Notes under the pieces: generated by a model | What the model was told of the DNA's origin: nothing | The model's input: the letters and a program-made list of their open reading frames with translations, nothing else | The model's database searches: none | Assembly: GCF_018304945.1 (NCBI RefSeq) | Contig: NZ_JAGQEE010000001.1 | Coordinates: 62,001-126,000, forward strand | Source of the DNA: Collimonas humicola | GTDB taxonomy: Bacteria > Pseudomonadota > Gammaproteobacteria > Burkholderiales > Burkholderiaceae_D | Direction of reading: 5' to 3' | Length of the DNA stretch: 64,000 nt | Shown here: positions 45,508-55,300 of the stretch, one piece after another | Layout of the letters: each line of letters begins with the position of its first letter | How positions within the stretch are numbered: the first letter of the stretch is position 1 | Program-made: the position numbers and the translations under genes

Positions 45508-46890
45508 TTGTCGTTGATTGCAAAAAACGTATGTTTTTTTGGGATCGCTGAAATGCATAACTCATCAGGCGCATTTGCCGATATGGATCCAGTCTCTGCG
45601 GGGTTCGATATAGACCGGGATGGTTTTGTTTCTTACAAAAATTCACTTCTCTTTTTGCCCCCAAAGGAACGCGGGGCCTTTCGTTTGTTGCTCAATGCAT
45701 GGCCGAAAGTCGTTTCAAAGGAAGATTTTTCAAAAAATGTCTGGGCTGGGCGCATGTCGGATGAAAGTTTGGCCCGCTGCATTACGCAACTGCGCCGGGC
45801 TCTCTCCAATCTTGGCGTGGTGGAGATTGATGCCTTTTATGGCCAGGGCTATCGTCTGACGATCTTGTCGGGTAAGGTACAGCGATTATCGGTTGTGCCG
45901 GCGATGAATCATTCCTCCCACAAATCCGATGCGGCAAAGCCCCATGCCGCATTAGTCGAGGCTTGCATCCACGCCCGGCAATTACTTGACCGTCGTTCTC
46001 TGGATGCCTTTTCCCAGGCTGAATCGATACTCAAAAATGTCATCGCCAAGGCTCCCGAATATATGGTGGCCAAACTGCTGCTCGCCCAATATGTGGCCGA
46101 CAGAGCTATTTTTGACGGGAATATACAGCGCTCACAAATCGAGGACGCTCTTGACCAACTAAAAATCGTTCAAGATGCCGAGCCGTGTCTGCAAGGCCTG
46201 CAATCGCAGATGGGCTATCTCCTCGATTGCAAGTGGCATTTTGATGAGGTTAGGGGCATGCACGAGCAAGCATTGCAAATATCTCCTGACGATGATGTCG
46301 CCTATTATTGCTATGGTTTTCATTTATTGATCAGTAATTCCCCGTCCGAAGCCATCAGCGCTTTCCGTACAGCCATTCAACTCAACCCATTCTCGCCACA
46401 TATGGCCGTCGCATTAGCACGCGCCTATGCTTGCGCAAATATAAATCCGGCTGAAGTACTTGCTCAAGCACGAAGCGCGTACTCATCTCATCCAAATAGT
46501 CCTTCGTCTTATATGACTCTACTCTACACGCTAGCTTGGGTGGATCCGCAACCGGAGATCGGTCATGCCGCGCGTCATTTTGTACAAAAAAGCCGCTACA
46601 CGCACGCCAACGAGCCGAGGGTCGTAGCATACATACTTGCGCGGTGTGGTGATCGTGCAGGAGCGTTGGAAATCATCGAAAAACATAGCAGCATCGGCGC
46701 GATATATCTGCCGGCTTTAATTGCCATGGGAATGCTTGACGAGGCGATGAAGGAAGTGAAGGCCGCGGCTGAAACCGGATTTGGCATCTTGCCTCTGACA
46801 CTCAGTTTTCCAGAATGCTCTGAGTTGCAACAACACCCAGACTATCCTTGGGTGCATGAGAAAGTATTTTCCCGTATTCCCAAAAAATAA
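45508..46890 (+). CDS. Winged-helix/TPR transcriptional regulator (HilA-like layout)
   Basis: A protein of 445-460 residues with an OmpR-type winged-helix DNA-binding domain (about 35-115: KVVSKEDFSKNVWAGRMSDE, LARCITQLRRAL, YGQGYRL) and no receiver domain. A long TPR-like helical region follows (about 150-430, e.g. GMHEQALQISPDDDVAYYCY and AISAFRTAIQLNPFSPHMAV). The layout matches HilA/CadC-type regulators that read a protein or ligand signal through the TPRs, but there is no membrane segment, so it is cytoplasmic. The start may be the ATG at 45,553. Confidence 0.8.
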   Translation: MSLIAKNVCFFGIAEMHNSSGAFADMDPVSAGFDIDRDGFVSYKNSLLFLPPKERGAFRLLLNAWPKVVSKEDFSKNVWAGRMSDESLARCITQLRRALSNLGVVEIDAFYGQGYRLTILSGKVQRLSVVPAMNHSSHKSDAAKPHAALVEACIHARQLLDRRSLDAFSQAESILKNVIAKAPEYMVAKLLLAQYVADRAIFDGNIQRSQIEDALDQLKIVQDAEPCLQGLQSQMGYLLDCKWHFDEVRGMHEQALQISPDDDVAYYCYGFHLLISNSPSEAISAFRTAIQLNPFSPHMAVALARAYACANINPAEVLAQARSAYSSHPNSPSSYMTLLYTLAWVDPQPEIGHAARHFVQKSRYTHANEPRVVAYILARCGDRAGALEIIEKHSSIGAIYLPALIAMGMLDEAMKEVKAAAETGFGILPLTLSFPECSELQQHPDYPWVHEKVFSRIPKK

Positions 46891-47083
46891 ACTTAGTCGC
46901 AGCTTAAGTATGGAATTTCCTATGGTTCAATTATTATTGACCTGCTCCCTCGAGATCCGTACGGCTCAATTTGGAATCTACCCAACGTTGCCAAGATCGT
47001 CGCTGATGAACGGATCCTGGCTCTCGGCCAAGCTTGTGAAGCAAAGCTGCTATTTGACCTGCTGCCCGAATTTTCTGAGTTAC

Positions 47084-48274
47084 TTATGTTGTTTGCGTGT
47101 CAGCGCGAAGAGATGGTCTGATCGCCCCATACCCAATCAATTTCAATACATCGCTCGTGAGTGTTTCACGATCAATTTGGCTTAAATTCACGAGTTCACG
47201 AATTGTCAGAAGAGAAGTTGGGGCAACGCGCGTTACTTCAGCGAAGCATCGAGTGATCTCATTGTTGAGGTCGAATCCGGTCTTTACATCTGGATGCTTA
47301 TACCTGTTCGGCGCCTCAGCTGTTGGCGCAGGCGACAGGAACGTTTGCCACTGCAGGGAAGGGGACCACAAGTCGGGGCGTTGGCGATCTTGCCATCTGA
47401 CGAATAGTGAATATCTGTGGCCGCCGCCAAGGTCGTCGTGTACTTCAGTAGCGGCGATTCGTGCAGTCGATGTCGCCGCCGACTGAATAAGTTCTGGAGC
47501 AAGAGAGCATGCGAATCCTATTCCTGCAGGAGCAAGCACCTGCTCCAGATATGCAGTTTTCAGCGGCCGCCAGTTAGGGTTCAGGATTTCGTGATAGATC
47601 AGCACCGCGTGACGGCCCATCGCGAGTTCGAACGCATATTTTTCAATATTGGATGTTGCGTTTGATTGGTAACGTGCCTCGAGCTCCGACAGCACCAGGC
47701 GCGCCTGGTGGATTGCTTCGTGTGGTGGTAGATCGCATGGGACTTTCTCTCGGACCATCGCGAATAGTGATTCCTCCGCTATTGCTCGCGATCCGGTGTA
47801 ATGACCTATCACCACGACGCCACCGGGCTTCAGACAGCTCCGGATGAAGGCGTAGACGCGATCGGCAACTGCTAACGGGACACAGTACGCCAGGCCAACT
47901 GCATAGATCATGTCAAATTGACCGAGTGATGCTGGATCAAGCTCGAGCAGATCGGCACAAATGATCTGAACTCGATTGCCAAACAATTCAAGTCGTCGAC
48001 GTGCCTCCGTGCAAGCAGTGAACGAGATGTCGATTCCTACTAACTCGGCCGATTCGCAACACTGGCCAATTCGCTCCAGAAGTGCGCCGCTTCCACAGCC
48101 GAGGTCGAGTGTTCGCGCACACCGACCCTGACCACCATACGCAATGGAACAGCTCGCTATCGTTACTGGCTTGAGCATCGGATCCGATTGATCGTCCGCA
48201 CCGAAAAACGGCAACTGCTCATAATCAGATCCAATACCGGTACTGGTTTCGCGCATGTTTTCACTGGCAGCCAT
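47084..48274 (-). CDS. SAM-dependent methyltransferase with regulatory domain (PF10119-like)
   Basis: A 396-residue protein: class I methyltransferase domain (about 30-175) with the SAM motif LDLGCGSGALLERIG (about 56-70), the acidic VGIDISF and the motif DMIYAVGLAYCVPL; then the methyltransferase-regulatory domain (about 200-300, with GRHAVLIYHEILNPNWRPLK), and a C-terminal helical part. Substrates of this fusion are not established. The last codons are duplicated as a fragment at 43,059. Transcribed divergently from the response regulator gene. Confidence 0.85.
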   Translation of the reverse strand: MAASENMRETSTGIGSDYEQLPFFGADDQSDPMLKPVTIASCSIAYGGQGRCARTLDLGCGSGALLERIGQCCESAELVGIDISFTACTEARRRLELFGNRVQIICADLLELDPASLGQFDMIYAVGLAYCVPLAVADRVYAFIRSCLKPGGVVVIGHYTGSRAIAEESLFAMVREKVPCDLPPHEAIHQARLVLSELEARYQSNATSNIEKYAFELAMGRHAVLIYHEILNPNWRPLKTAYLEQVLAPAGIGFACSLAPELIQSAATSTARIAATEVHDDLGGGHRYSLFVRWQDRQRPDLWSPSLQWQTFLSPAPTAEAPNRYKHPDVKTGFDLNNEITRCFAEVTRVAPTSLLTIRELVNLSQIDRETLTSDVLKLIGYGAIRPSLRADTQTT

Positions 48275-48477
48275 AACATAACTCCTATCTCGTGATCATA
48301 CGGTTTGCGAGGTACAAGGGCTGAATAGAAGCACATCAATCTCAGGGATGTTGCATAAATTGCCAATTACTTAATTATTTTGCTAGACAAATTTACATTA
48401 TGTCCTAGAGTAAATGTGCATGCGGATCTAAGGTGATAGATGCTCTTTATAAACTGTTCCATAAGGAAATTCTAAAC

Positions 48478-49212
48478 ATGAAAATCGCCATCCTTGAGGA
48501 CGAACCAGAATACACAGATTTAATTTGCCAGGCGCTTCGCGCTACCGGTCTGATCTGCACTCCATTCCAAAACTGTAATGAGATATTGAAGGAGTTAAGG
48601 CGCGAGAGTTACGATATGCTGATTTTGAATTGGCATATGCCCGATCTTAGCGGATCCCAAATATTGGATTGGGTACGAAGAAAATTATCTAAGACCATTC
48701 CAGTTCTGTTTGTCTCGAGTTGTTCAGGTGAAAGTAGCTTAGTTGAAATTCTTGACGCTGGTGCCGACGACTATATACATAATCCAATTCAGCACAGTGA
48801 GTTGCTGGCGCGTGTCCGAGCATTGCTGCGCCGAGCCTATCCGCATCATCAAGCAACCGGGCAGATTGCGTTTAACGACTATTTATTCGATACGAACTCT
48901 GGCTGTCTGACTTTGGCGGGAAAGAAGATTGAGACTACGTCAAAGGATTTTTCCCTTGCATTATTACTTTTTCAGAACATGGGGCGAGCACTCTCGCGAA
49001 GCTATATTATCGAGGCAATATGGGCGCGAGATATTGAGATTCCTTCTCGGACGCTGGACACCCATATTTGTCGCGTTCGCAGCAAGCTGGAATTGCGGCC
49101 GGAAAATGGCTACCGTCTTGCGCCGGTTTATTGCTACGGTTATCGATTAGAGCGGCTCAATACGCTGCCCAACAAATCCAAGCAGATCACATCTAGCCCA
49201 AGGACAAGATGA
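48478..49212 (+). CDS. OmpR-family response regulator with degenerate receiver
   Basis: A 244-residue two-domain regulator: receiver (1-117) and winged-helix DNA-binding domain (about 128-225, DTHICRVRSKLE and NGYRLAPVYCYGYRL). The phospho-acceptor position reads LILNWHMPDLSG, so Asp is replaced by N51, and the conserved Lys of the usual KPF is N102 (YIHNP). The acidic pocket (D8, E9) and the S80/S81 switch position remain. It should not be phosphorylated in the normal way. No histidine kinase gene is adjacent. The ATG at 48,478, behind AAGGAAA, is the start. Confidence 0.88.
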   Translation: MKIAILEDEPEYTDLICQALRATGLICTPFQNCNEILKELRRESYDMLILNWHMPDLSGSQILDWVRRKLSKTIPVLFVSSCSGESSLVEILDAGADDYIHNPIQHSELLARVRALLRRAYPHHQATGQIAFNDYLFDTNSGCLTLAGKKIETTSKDFSLALLLFQNMGRALSRSYIIEAIWARDIEIPSRTLDTHICRVRSKLELRPENGYRLAPVYCYGYRLERLNTLPNKSKQITSSPRTR

Positions 49213-49478
49213 AGGACGAGGGCAGTCGCCAAGTACGAGCCCTACGCCAATCACAATATCTATCGCCTTATTGGCACTTTCTTCGTTTGTTTTTGTGAAC
49301 TCCAGCAGCGATTTATTCAGATGCATTTCCCCTGTCACGCGTTGTACCTGAGCCGAAAGGGACAGTGTTTTTACGAGCTTTTAGCGCAACTCGAAAAAAA
49401 TACCAGCTCCAGGAATTATGTGCCGCTGGCGTGGAAATCACTGCAATGGATTGACGAAAAATAACGCAATTTTATTAT

Positions 49479-50507
49479 TCAAGATTGAATATTTCGTTTA
49501 TACGTATTGGGCGTTAATCCCGTCCAGCGCAAAAATGCGCGTTGAAATGTGCTTTGCTCGGAATAGCCAAGTAATTGAGCGACGTCAGACAGTTGCAATG
49601 TTGGATCTAGCAAATACTGTTTCGCCAATTGCTGACGAATTTCTTCAAGCAGCGCTCGGAAACTAGTATCGTATTGGTCCAAATAGCGACGCAATGTTCT
49701 AGGCGTTATATTAAGTTTGCTCGCGACGTTATCCAGCTCTGGCTCGCCTTCATGAATCTGGTTTGTGATGTAACGTCGAACCGACATTACGAATTCGTTT
49801 GCTTTCGGTAGTTGATCCAGAAGTTCATTTGCTTGCTTCTCTAATAGAGTGACCAATATAGGTTCTGGTTTCTTTAAGGAGAATGCCATCGAATACAATG
49901 GTGCGCGTACGGTGGTTGCGACTTGATTAAAAAGTACATCACATCCAAAGAAGTCCCTATAGGCATCTGGACAAAGCGGCTCCGCGCTGATAAAACACAC
50001 TTCCTTCCATTCTATATCTTGACTAGATATGGACTTGGAAAATTGGTGAAGTGCTGCAATACCAAACTCACGCCATCTCTGTTCCCCAGAAATTACTCCT
50101 GGCGGCCATTTAAGCACAATATCGCTTCCATCAACAGCCGCTTCCATGGGGTACTGGTTCTCTTCGATCACAAGACGTTCGTATGCCTGCAGACGTTGCA
50201 GCGATGCGCCAAGATTTGGACACGACGCGAATATGTATCCAACGACTCCAAAATGGGCGGGTGTAATCGTTGCCCCCATGTGCAAGCCCAGAAGGGGATC
50301 TCCCAGGTGTGCTGCAGCACATCCCATATGGGAGATCCAGCGCTCCATTGGGTAACGAAATAGAGTGCGATCGATCTCGCTAGGCGCTGGCTCATTTAAT
50401 AGCTTTGACGCATCAACTCCCTGATTTTTTAAATACTCAAAAAGCACACGCATAAAAGCGCTGGATACAAAGCCCTGTGCATATATATTTAATTTAACTG
50501 CTTCCAT
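49479..50507 (-). CDS. AraC-family regulator (OruR/arabinose_bd type), paralogue 1
   Basis: A 342-residue regulator with an N-terminal effector-binding domain of the PF12625 type (about 15-200) and a C-terminal AraC helix-turn-helix pair (about 245-335: LDNVASKLNITPRTLRRYLD and LQLSDVAQLLGYSEQSTFQR then AFLRWTG). Members such as OruR and ArgR control amino-acid or lipid use and recently also stress responses; the ligand is unknown here. Close paralogue of the next gene, 17 bp away, same strand. Confidence 0.92.
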   Translation of the reverse strand: MEAVKLNIYAQGFVSSAFMRVLFEYLKNQGVDASKLLNEPAPSEIDRTLFRYPMERWISHMGCAAAHLGDPLLGLHMGATITPAHFGVVGYIFASCPNLGASLQRLQAYERLVIEENQYPMEAAVDGSDIVLKWPPGVISGEQRWREFGIAALHQFSKSISSQDIEWKEVCFISAEPLCPDAYRDFFGCDVLFNQVATTVRAPLYSMAFSLKKPEPILVTLLEKQANELLDQLPKANEFVMSVRRYITNQIHEGEPELDNVASKLNITPRTLRRYLDQYDTSFRALLEEIRQQLAKQYLLDPTLQLSDVAQLLGYSEQSTFQRAFLRWTGLTPNTYKRNIQS

Positions 50508-50524
50508 GATTAGATTATAAGAAG

Positions 50525-51628
50525 CTATAAATCTTGGCTCAGCCCGAGGGGTTCAGTTCCAAAGTGGGTCAATTTTGGATGCAAATCGACAAATTGGCAT
50601 TGGATACTTCGTCGATATACGTTTGGCGTTGACCCTGTCCAGCGCAAAAAAGCACGTTGAAATGTGCTTTGCTCGGAATAGCCAAGTAACTGAGCAACGT
50701 CAGACAGTTGCAATGTCGGATCTAGTAAGTATTGTTGTGCCAAGTGCTGACGAATTGCATCAAGCAGCTCTCGGAAACTCGTGTCGTATTGGTCAAGGCG
50801 GCGGCGTAATGTTCTTGGCGTTATGTTCAGTCTACTCGCGACACCGTCCAACTCAGGTTCGCCTTCATGAATTAAGCTTGTTATGCAATGTCGAACTGAC
50901 ATCACGAACTCGTTCGCTGTAGGTAGCTGATTTAGGAATTCATTTGCTTGCTTCTCTAACAGAGCTATCAATATGGGCTCTGGCTTCTTTACGGGAACAG
51001 TCAACGAATGCAGTGGTACGCGCACGCTAGTTGCGACTTGATTAAAAAGCACTTCACAATTAAAAAAATCCCTATAGGCATTTAGGGATGACGGCTCGGG
51101 ATTAATAAAACACACTTGCTTTAGTTTGACATCCTGACTGGATATGGACTTGGAAAATTGCAGAAATGTAGCAATGCCAAATTCATGGTTCAGTCGCCCA
51201 TGTCCCCCGGAACTTCCCCCAGGCCATTTAAGCACAAGATCGCTTCCGTCAAAAATAGGAGCTTCCATGGGATGTTGATCTATCTCCTGCACAAGGCGCT
51301 CGTATGCTTGCAGACGCAACAGCGATGCGCCAAGAGTGGGGCACGACGCGAATATGTAGCCAATGACTCCAAAATGCCCCGGCGTAACTGTTTTCCCCAT
51401 GTGCAATCCTAATAGGGGGTCTCCCAGGTGAGCTGCGGCACATTGCAAGTGAGAGACCCAGCGTTGCAGCGGGTAGCGAACTAGAACTCGGTCGACCTCG
51501 TCCGGTGCCGGCTCATTTAATAGCTTTGAGGCATCAATTCCCTGATTTTTTAAATACTCAAAAAGCACACGCATATAGGCACTGGATACAAAGCCCTGCG
51601 CAAATGTATTTAATTCAGTTGTTCCCAT
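50525..51628 (-). CDS. AraC-family regulator (OruR/arabinose_bd type), paralogue 2
   Basis: A 367-residue regulator sharing most of its sequence with the downstream copy (e.g. both start near FAQGFVSSAYMRVLFEYLKN with minor changes and both end their HTH in SDVAQLLGYSEQSTFQRAF). It has a 23-residue C-terminal extension. Differences lie mainly in the ligand-binding half. The pair arose by tandem duplication and is probably co-transcribed, this gene first. Confidence 0.92.
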   Translation of the reverse strand: MGTTELNTFAQGFVSSAYMRVLFEYLKNQGIDASKLLNEPAPDEVDRVLVRYPLQRWVSHLQCAAAHLGDPLLGLHMGKTVTPGHFGVIGYIFASCPTLGASLLRLQAYERLVQEIDQHPMEAPIFDGSDLVLKWPGGSSGGHGRLNHEFGIATFLQFSKSISSQDVKLKQVCFINPEPSSLNAYRDFFNCEVLFNQVATSVRVPLHSLTVPVKKPEPILIALLEKQANEFLNQLPTANEFVMSVRHCITSLIHEGEPELDGVASRLNITPRTLRRRLDQYDTSFRELLDAIRQHLAQQYLLDPTLQLSDVAQLLGYSEQSTFQRAFLRWTGSTPNVYRRSIQCQFVDLHPKLTHFGTEPLGLSQDL

Positions 51629-52362
51629 GATTTGGATTATATGACGCGATCAGTACCGATCAAATCGTCGCTCATTTTCGCATTGAAAATACAACAAATT
51701 TCTCATAGGCAATTACTTTTCGCCGAATTTGACAATTGTTTACGATTGATTTTGGCGAGTACCAATGTTTCCCTTCGGGAATATAAGTGTGTTTTATGAA
51801 ATGATATAAACGATTGTTTCGAAAATAATTCGCTGGCTTAATTTTCGCCATTTCCTCTATGAGTTCCATCCTTCAGTTGACATTATTTATAAATTTTTCC
51901 TGAGTTTTCGGTGATCGTCGAGAGTCATCGCTCTTCATCTATCGACTGCGGGAAGCCAGAAAAATTTTTCAAGCAGGAAGCTAGTGGCCATAAATGCTAA
52001 TTGATTGTCCATTACTGCCAATATTTCCCGTTTTGCTCCCGCCTACTATCCGACTCGTAAGTCGATGTCATTTCTAGTCAAATTTAAAGGTGTTCGTGCC
52101 TTTCCATTTGCCAAGGCTTGAAATCCTTATTGATCAATTTCCGAGCCATTAAGAAAAAATGCATCTTTGATATCGATATAACTTGCATTGAGTCCGGCTA
52201 ATCAAAGCTACGTACGTGAAAAATATCAGTTGGAAAATGAAATAGAAAATTTTCTCAGGAAAACACGGTTTGATTTAACTGATGCTCTCCCTATGTCAAC
52301 ACGTACCAATGAATACGTTTAGCTGAATTACAAAACAACTTCAATTAGAAAGCGGTGAAAAC
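51629..52362. other. Long AT-rich gap upstream of the adhesin gene
   Basis: About 730 bp between the divergent AraC gene and the adhesin. A 65-codon minus-strand frame (51,672-51,869) with many Lys/Tyr/Asn lies in it but has no family signature and I do not call it a gene. The rest is AT-rich sequence likely to contain the adhesin promoter and leader; I cannot identify a convincing -35/-10 pair. Confidence 0.5.
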
Positions 52363-55300
52363 GTGAACAAAATCTTTAGAGTTATTTGGAGCAAAGCTTC
52401 CGGGCAATGGTGCGTAGTTGGGGAGCAGGCAAAAAATCACGGCAAAGGAAGGAGTGAACACAAGGCAACGGTGGTGGGGAGTCTGGTCACCGTTGCCGTA
52501 TTTGGAATGGCGTTTGGCAGTGAAGTGTACGCTGCCCAATCCTATGTGGGTGGGATCTTCACTGCCGTTGGCAATGGTACCGCTTGTAGCGATACCCAGT
52601 ACCAAACTTATGGGGCGGCCAGCGGCTACGGCAATAGTGGAACCACAGATGACACTTCTACATCTTTGAGTTATTACGGATCGAGTGTTATTTGTGGTCA
52701 CACTGACGCATCTACTCAAACTAATAGAATTCTTGCATACGCTAACAACGGTACGTCCAATGTTACCAACATGACGATCGGCGGGACATTGTATGTGAAT
52801 ACAGCCGCGCATCTCCAGAATGCGACGATCAATAATCTGACGGTCACCGGTGCTTTTACGATTCCTTACTTTGTGGCGAACACCAGTTTGGCGACCGGCA
52901 CAGCCACTGGCACAGATTCGATTGCAGTTGGGATGGGCGGTACGTCTGCAAGTGGTTCCTCATCTTTAGCTATCGGTAATAACGCAGCCGCGTCTAATAC
53001 GAATTCTATGGCCATCGGTGCAAATGCTACGAGTTCGATTGCAAACAGTGTCGCACTAGGTTCTGGTGCAAGCGTTGTTGCAGCCGGAGTGAATACTACG
53101 ACAGCTAGCGTGGGAGGGGTAACCTACAGCGGTTTTGCCGGTACAACGCCGGCCACCGCAGGCGTCGTCAGCGTTGGAGCGACAGGCAGTGAGCGGCAAA
53201 TCACAAATGTGGCGGCGGGGCAGATAACGGCGACATCAACTGATGCAATCAACGGTTCCGAATTGTATTCCGGTCTGAGTACAACCAGTAGTAACGTGTC
53301 GTCGTTGTCGACTTCGACCTCGACGGGGCTGAGCACGACCAACAGCAACGTCACTTCGTTGTCCAGTGGCCTCAGCACCACCAACAGCAACGTATCGTCG
53401 TTGTCGACTTCGACCTCGACGGGGCTGAGCACGACCAATAGCAACGTCACGTCGTTGTCTAGCGGTCTCAGCACCACCAATAGCAACGTGTCGTCACTGT
53501 CGACTTCGACATCGACCGGCTTGAGCACGACCAACAGCAACGTCACGTCGTTGTCCAGCGGTCTGAGCACGACCAACAGCAGCGTATCGTCACTGTCAAC
53601 ATCGACATCGACCGGCTTGAGCACGACCAACAGCAACGTCGCTTCGCTGTCCAGTGGCCTCAGCACCACCAACAGCAGCGTATCGTCGTTGTCGACTTCG
53701 ACCTCGACAGGCCTGAGCACGACGAACAGTAACGTCACTTCGCTGTCCAGCGGCCTGAGCACTACCAACAGCAGCGTGTCTTCGCTGTCAACGTCGACTT
53801 CGACCGGCCTGAGTACGACCAACAGCAACGTCACTTCGTTGTCCAGCGGACTGAGCACGACCAACAGCAGCGTATCGTCACTGTCAACATCGACATCGAC
53901 CGGCTTGAGCACGACCAACAGCAACGTCACTTCGCTGTCCAGCGGCCTGAGCACCACCAACAGCAGCGTGTCGTCGTTGTCGACTTCGACTTCGACCGGT
54001 CTGAGTTCGACGAACAGCAACGTCACTTCGTTGTCCAGTGGCCTTAGCACCACCAACAGCAGCGTATCGTCGCTGTCGACTTCGACCTCGACGGGGCTGA
54101 GTTCGACGAACAGCAACGTCACTTCGTTGTCCAGTGGCCTCAGCAGCACCAACAGCAACGTGACTTCGCTGTCCAGCGGCTTGAGCACCACCAACAGCAG
54201 CGTATCGTCGCTGTCGACTTCGACTTCGACCGGTCTGAGTACGACCAACAGCAACGTCACTTCGCTGTCCAGCGGCCTGAGCACCACCAACAGCAGCGTG
54301 TCTTCGTTGTCGACTTCGACTTCGACGGGGCTGAGCACGACCAACAGTAACGTCACTTCGCTGTCCAGCGGCCTGAGCACCACCAACAGCAGCGTGTCGT
54401 CGTTGTCAACTTCGACTTCGACGGGACTGAGCACGACCAACAGCAACGTCACTTCGCTGTCCAGCGGCTTGAGCACCACCAACAGCAGCGTATCGTCGCT
54501 GTCGACTTCGACTTCGACCGGCCTGAGTACGACCAACAGCAACGTCACTTCGTTGTCCAGTGGCCTGAGCACCACCAACAGCAGCGTGTCTTCGTTGTCG
54601 ACTTCGACTTCGACGGGACTGAGCACGACCAACAGCAACGTCACTTCGCTGTCCAGTGGCCTGAGCACCACCAACAGCAGCGTATCGTCACTGTCGACGT
54701 CGACCTCGACCGGCTTGAGCAGCACCAACAGCAACGTGACTTCGTTGTCCAGTGGCCTGAGCACCACCAACAGCAGCGTGTCTTCGTTGTCGACTTCGAC
54801 TTCGACGGGGCTGAGCACGACCAACAGCAACGTCACTTCGCTGTCCAGCGGCCTGAGCACCACCAACAGCAGCGTGTCTTCGTTGTCGACTTCGACTTCG
54901 ACCGGCCTGAGTACGACGAACAGCAACGTCACTTCGCTGTCCAGCGGCCTTAGCACCACCAACAGCAACGTATCGTCGTTGTCGACTTCGACCTCGACCG
55001 GCCTGAGTACGACGAACAGCAACGTCACTTCGCTGTCCAGTGGCCTCAGCACGACTAACAGCAGCGTGTCTTCGCTGTCGACTTCGACTTCGACCGGCAT
55101 GAGCACGATGAACAGTAACGTCACTTCGCTGTCCAGTGGCCTGAGCACCACCAACAGCAGCGTATCGTCGCTGTCGACTTCGACCTCGACTGGCATCAGC
55201 ACGAACACCAGCAACATCGGTTCGCTGTCGACGGGTATTTCCTCTTTGTCGACTGGAGTTGCCAACTCTGTTCAGTATGATAACCCTGGTCACACTAGCG

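Noticed and set aside
49147-49338. A small minus-strand frame overlapping the end of the response regulator gene
   Set aside because: Overlaps a strong gene antisense, has no domain, and the gap 49,213-49,478 otherwise shows no signals.
51672-51869. A 65-codon minus-strand frame upstream of the AraC gene
   Set aside because: AT-rich composition makes chance Lys/Tyr/Asn frames likely; I see no clear ribosome-binding site and no family. Left as a possibility only.
53294-55200. CRISPR array
   Set aside because: The tandem repeats are contiguous, in frame and translated; there are no unique spacers and no cas genes.
53124-55265. A 713-codon open frame on the minus strand of the adhesin gene
   Set aside because: It is the mirror of the 96-bp repeat, whose codon choice happens to avoid stops on the other strand; it has no family features beyond the same 32-residue periodicity and lies fully inside a clear gene.
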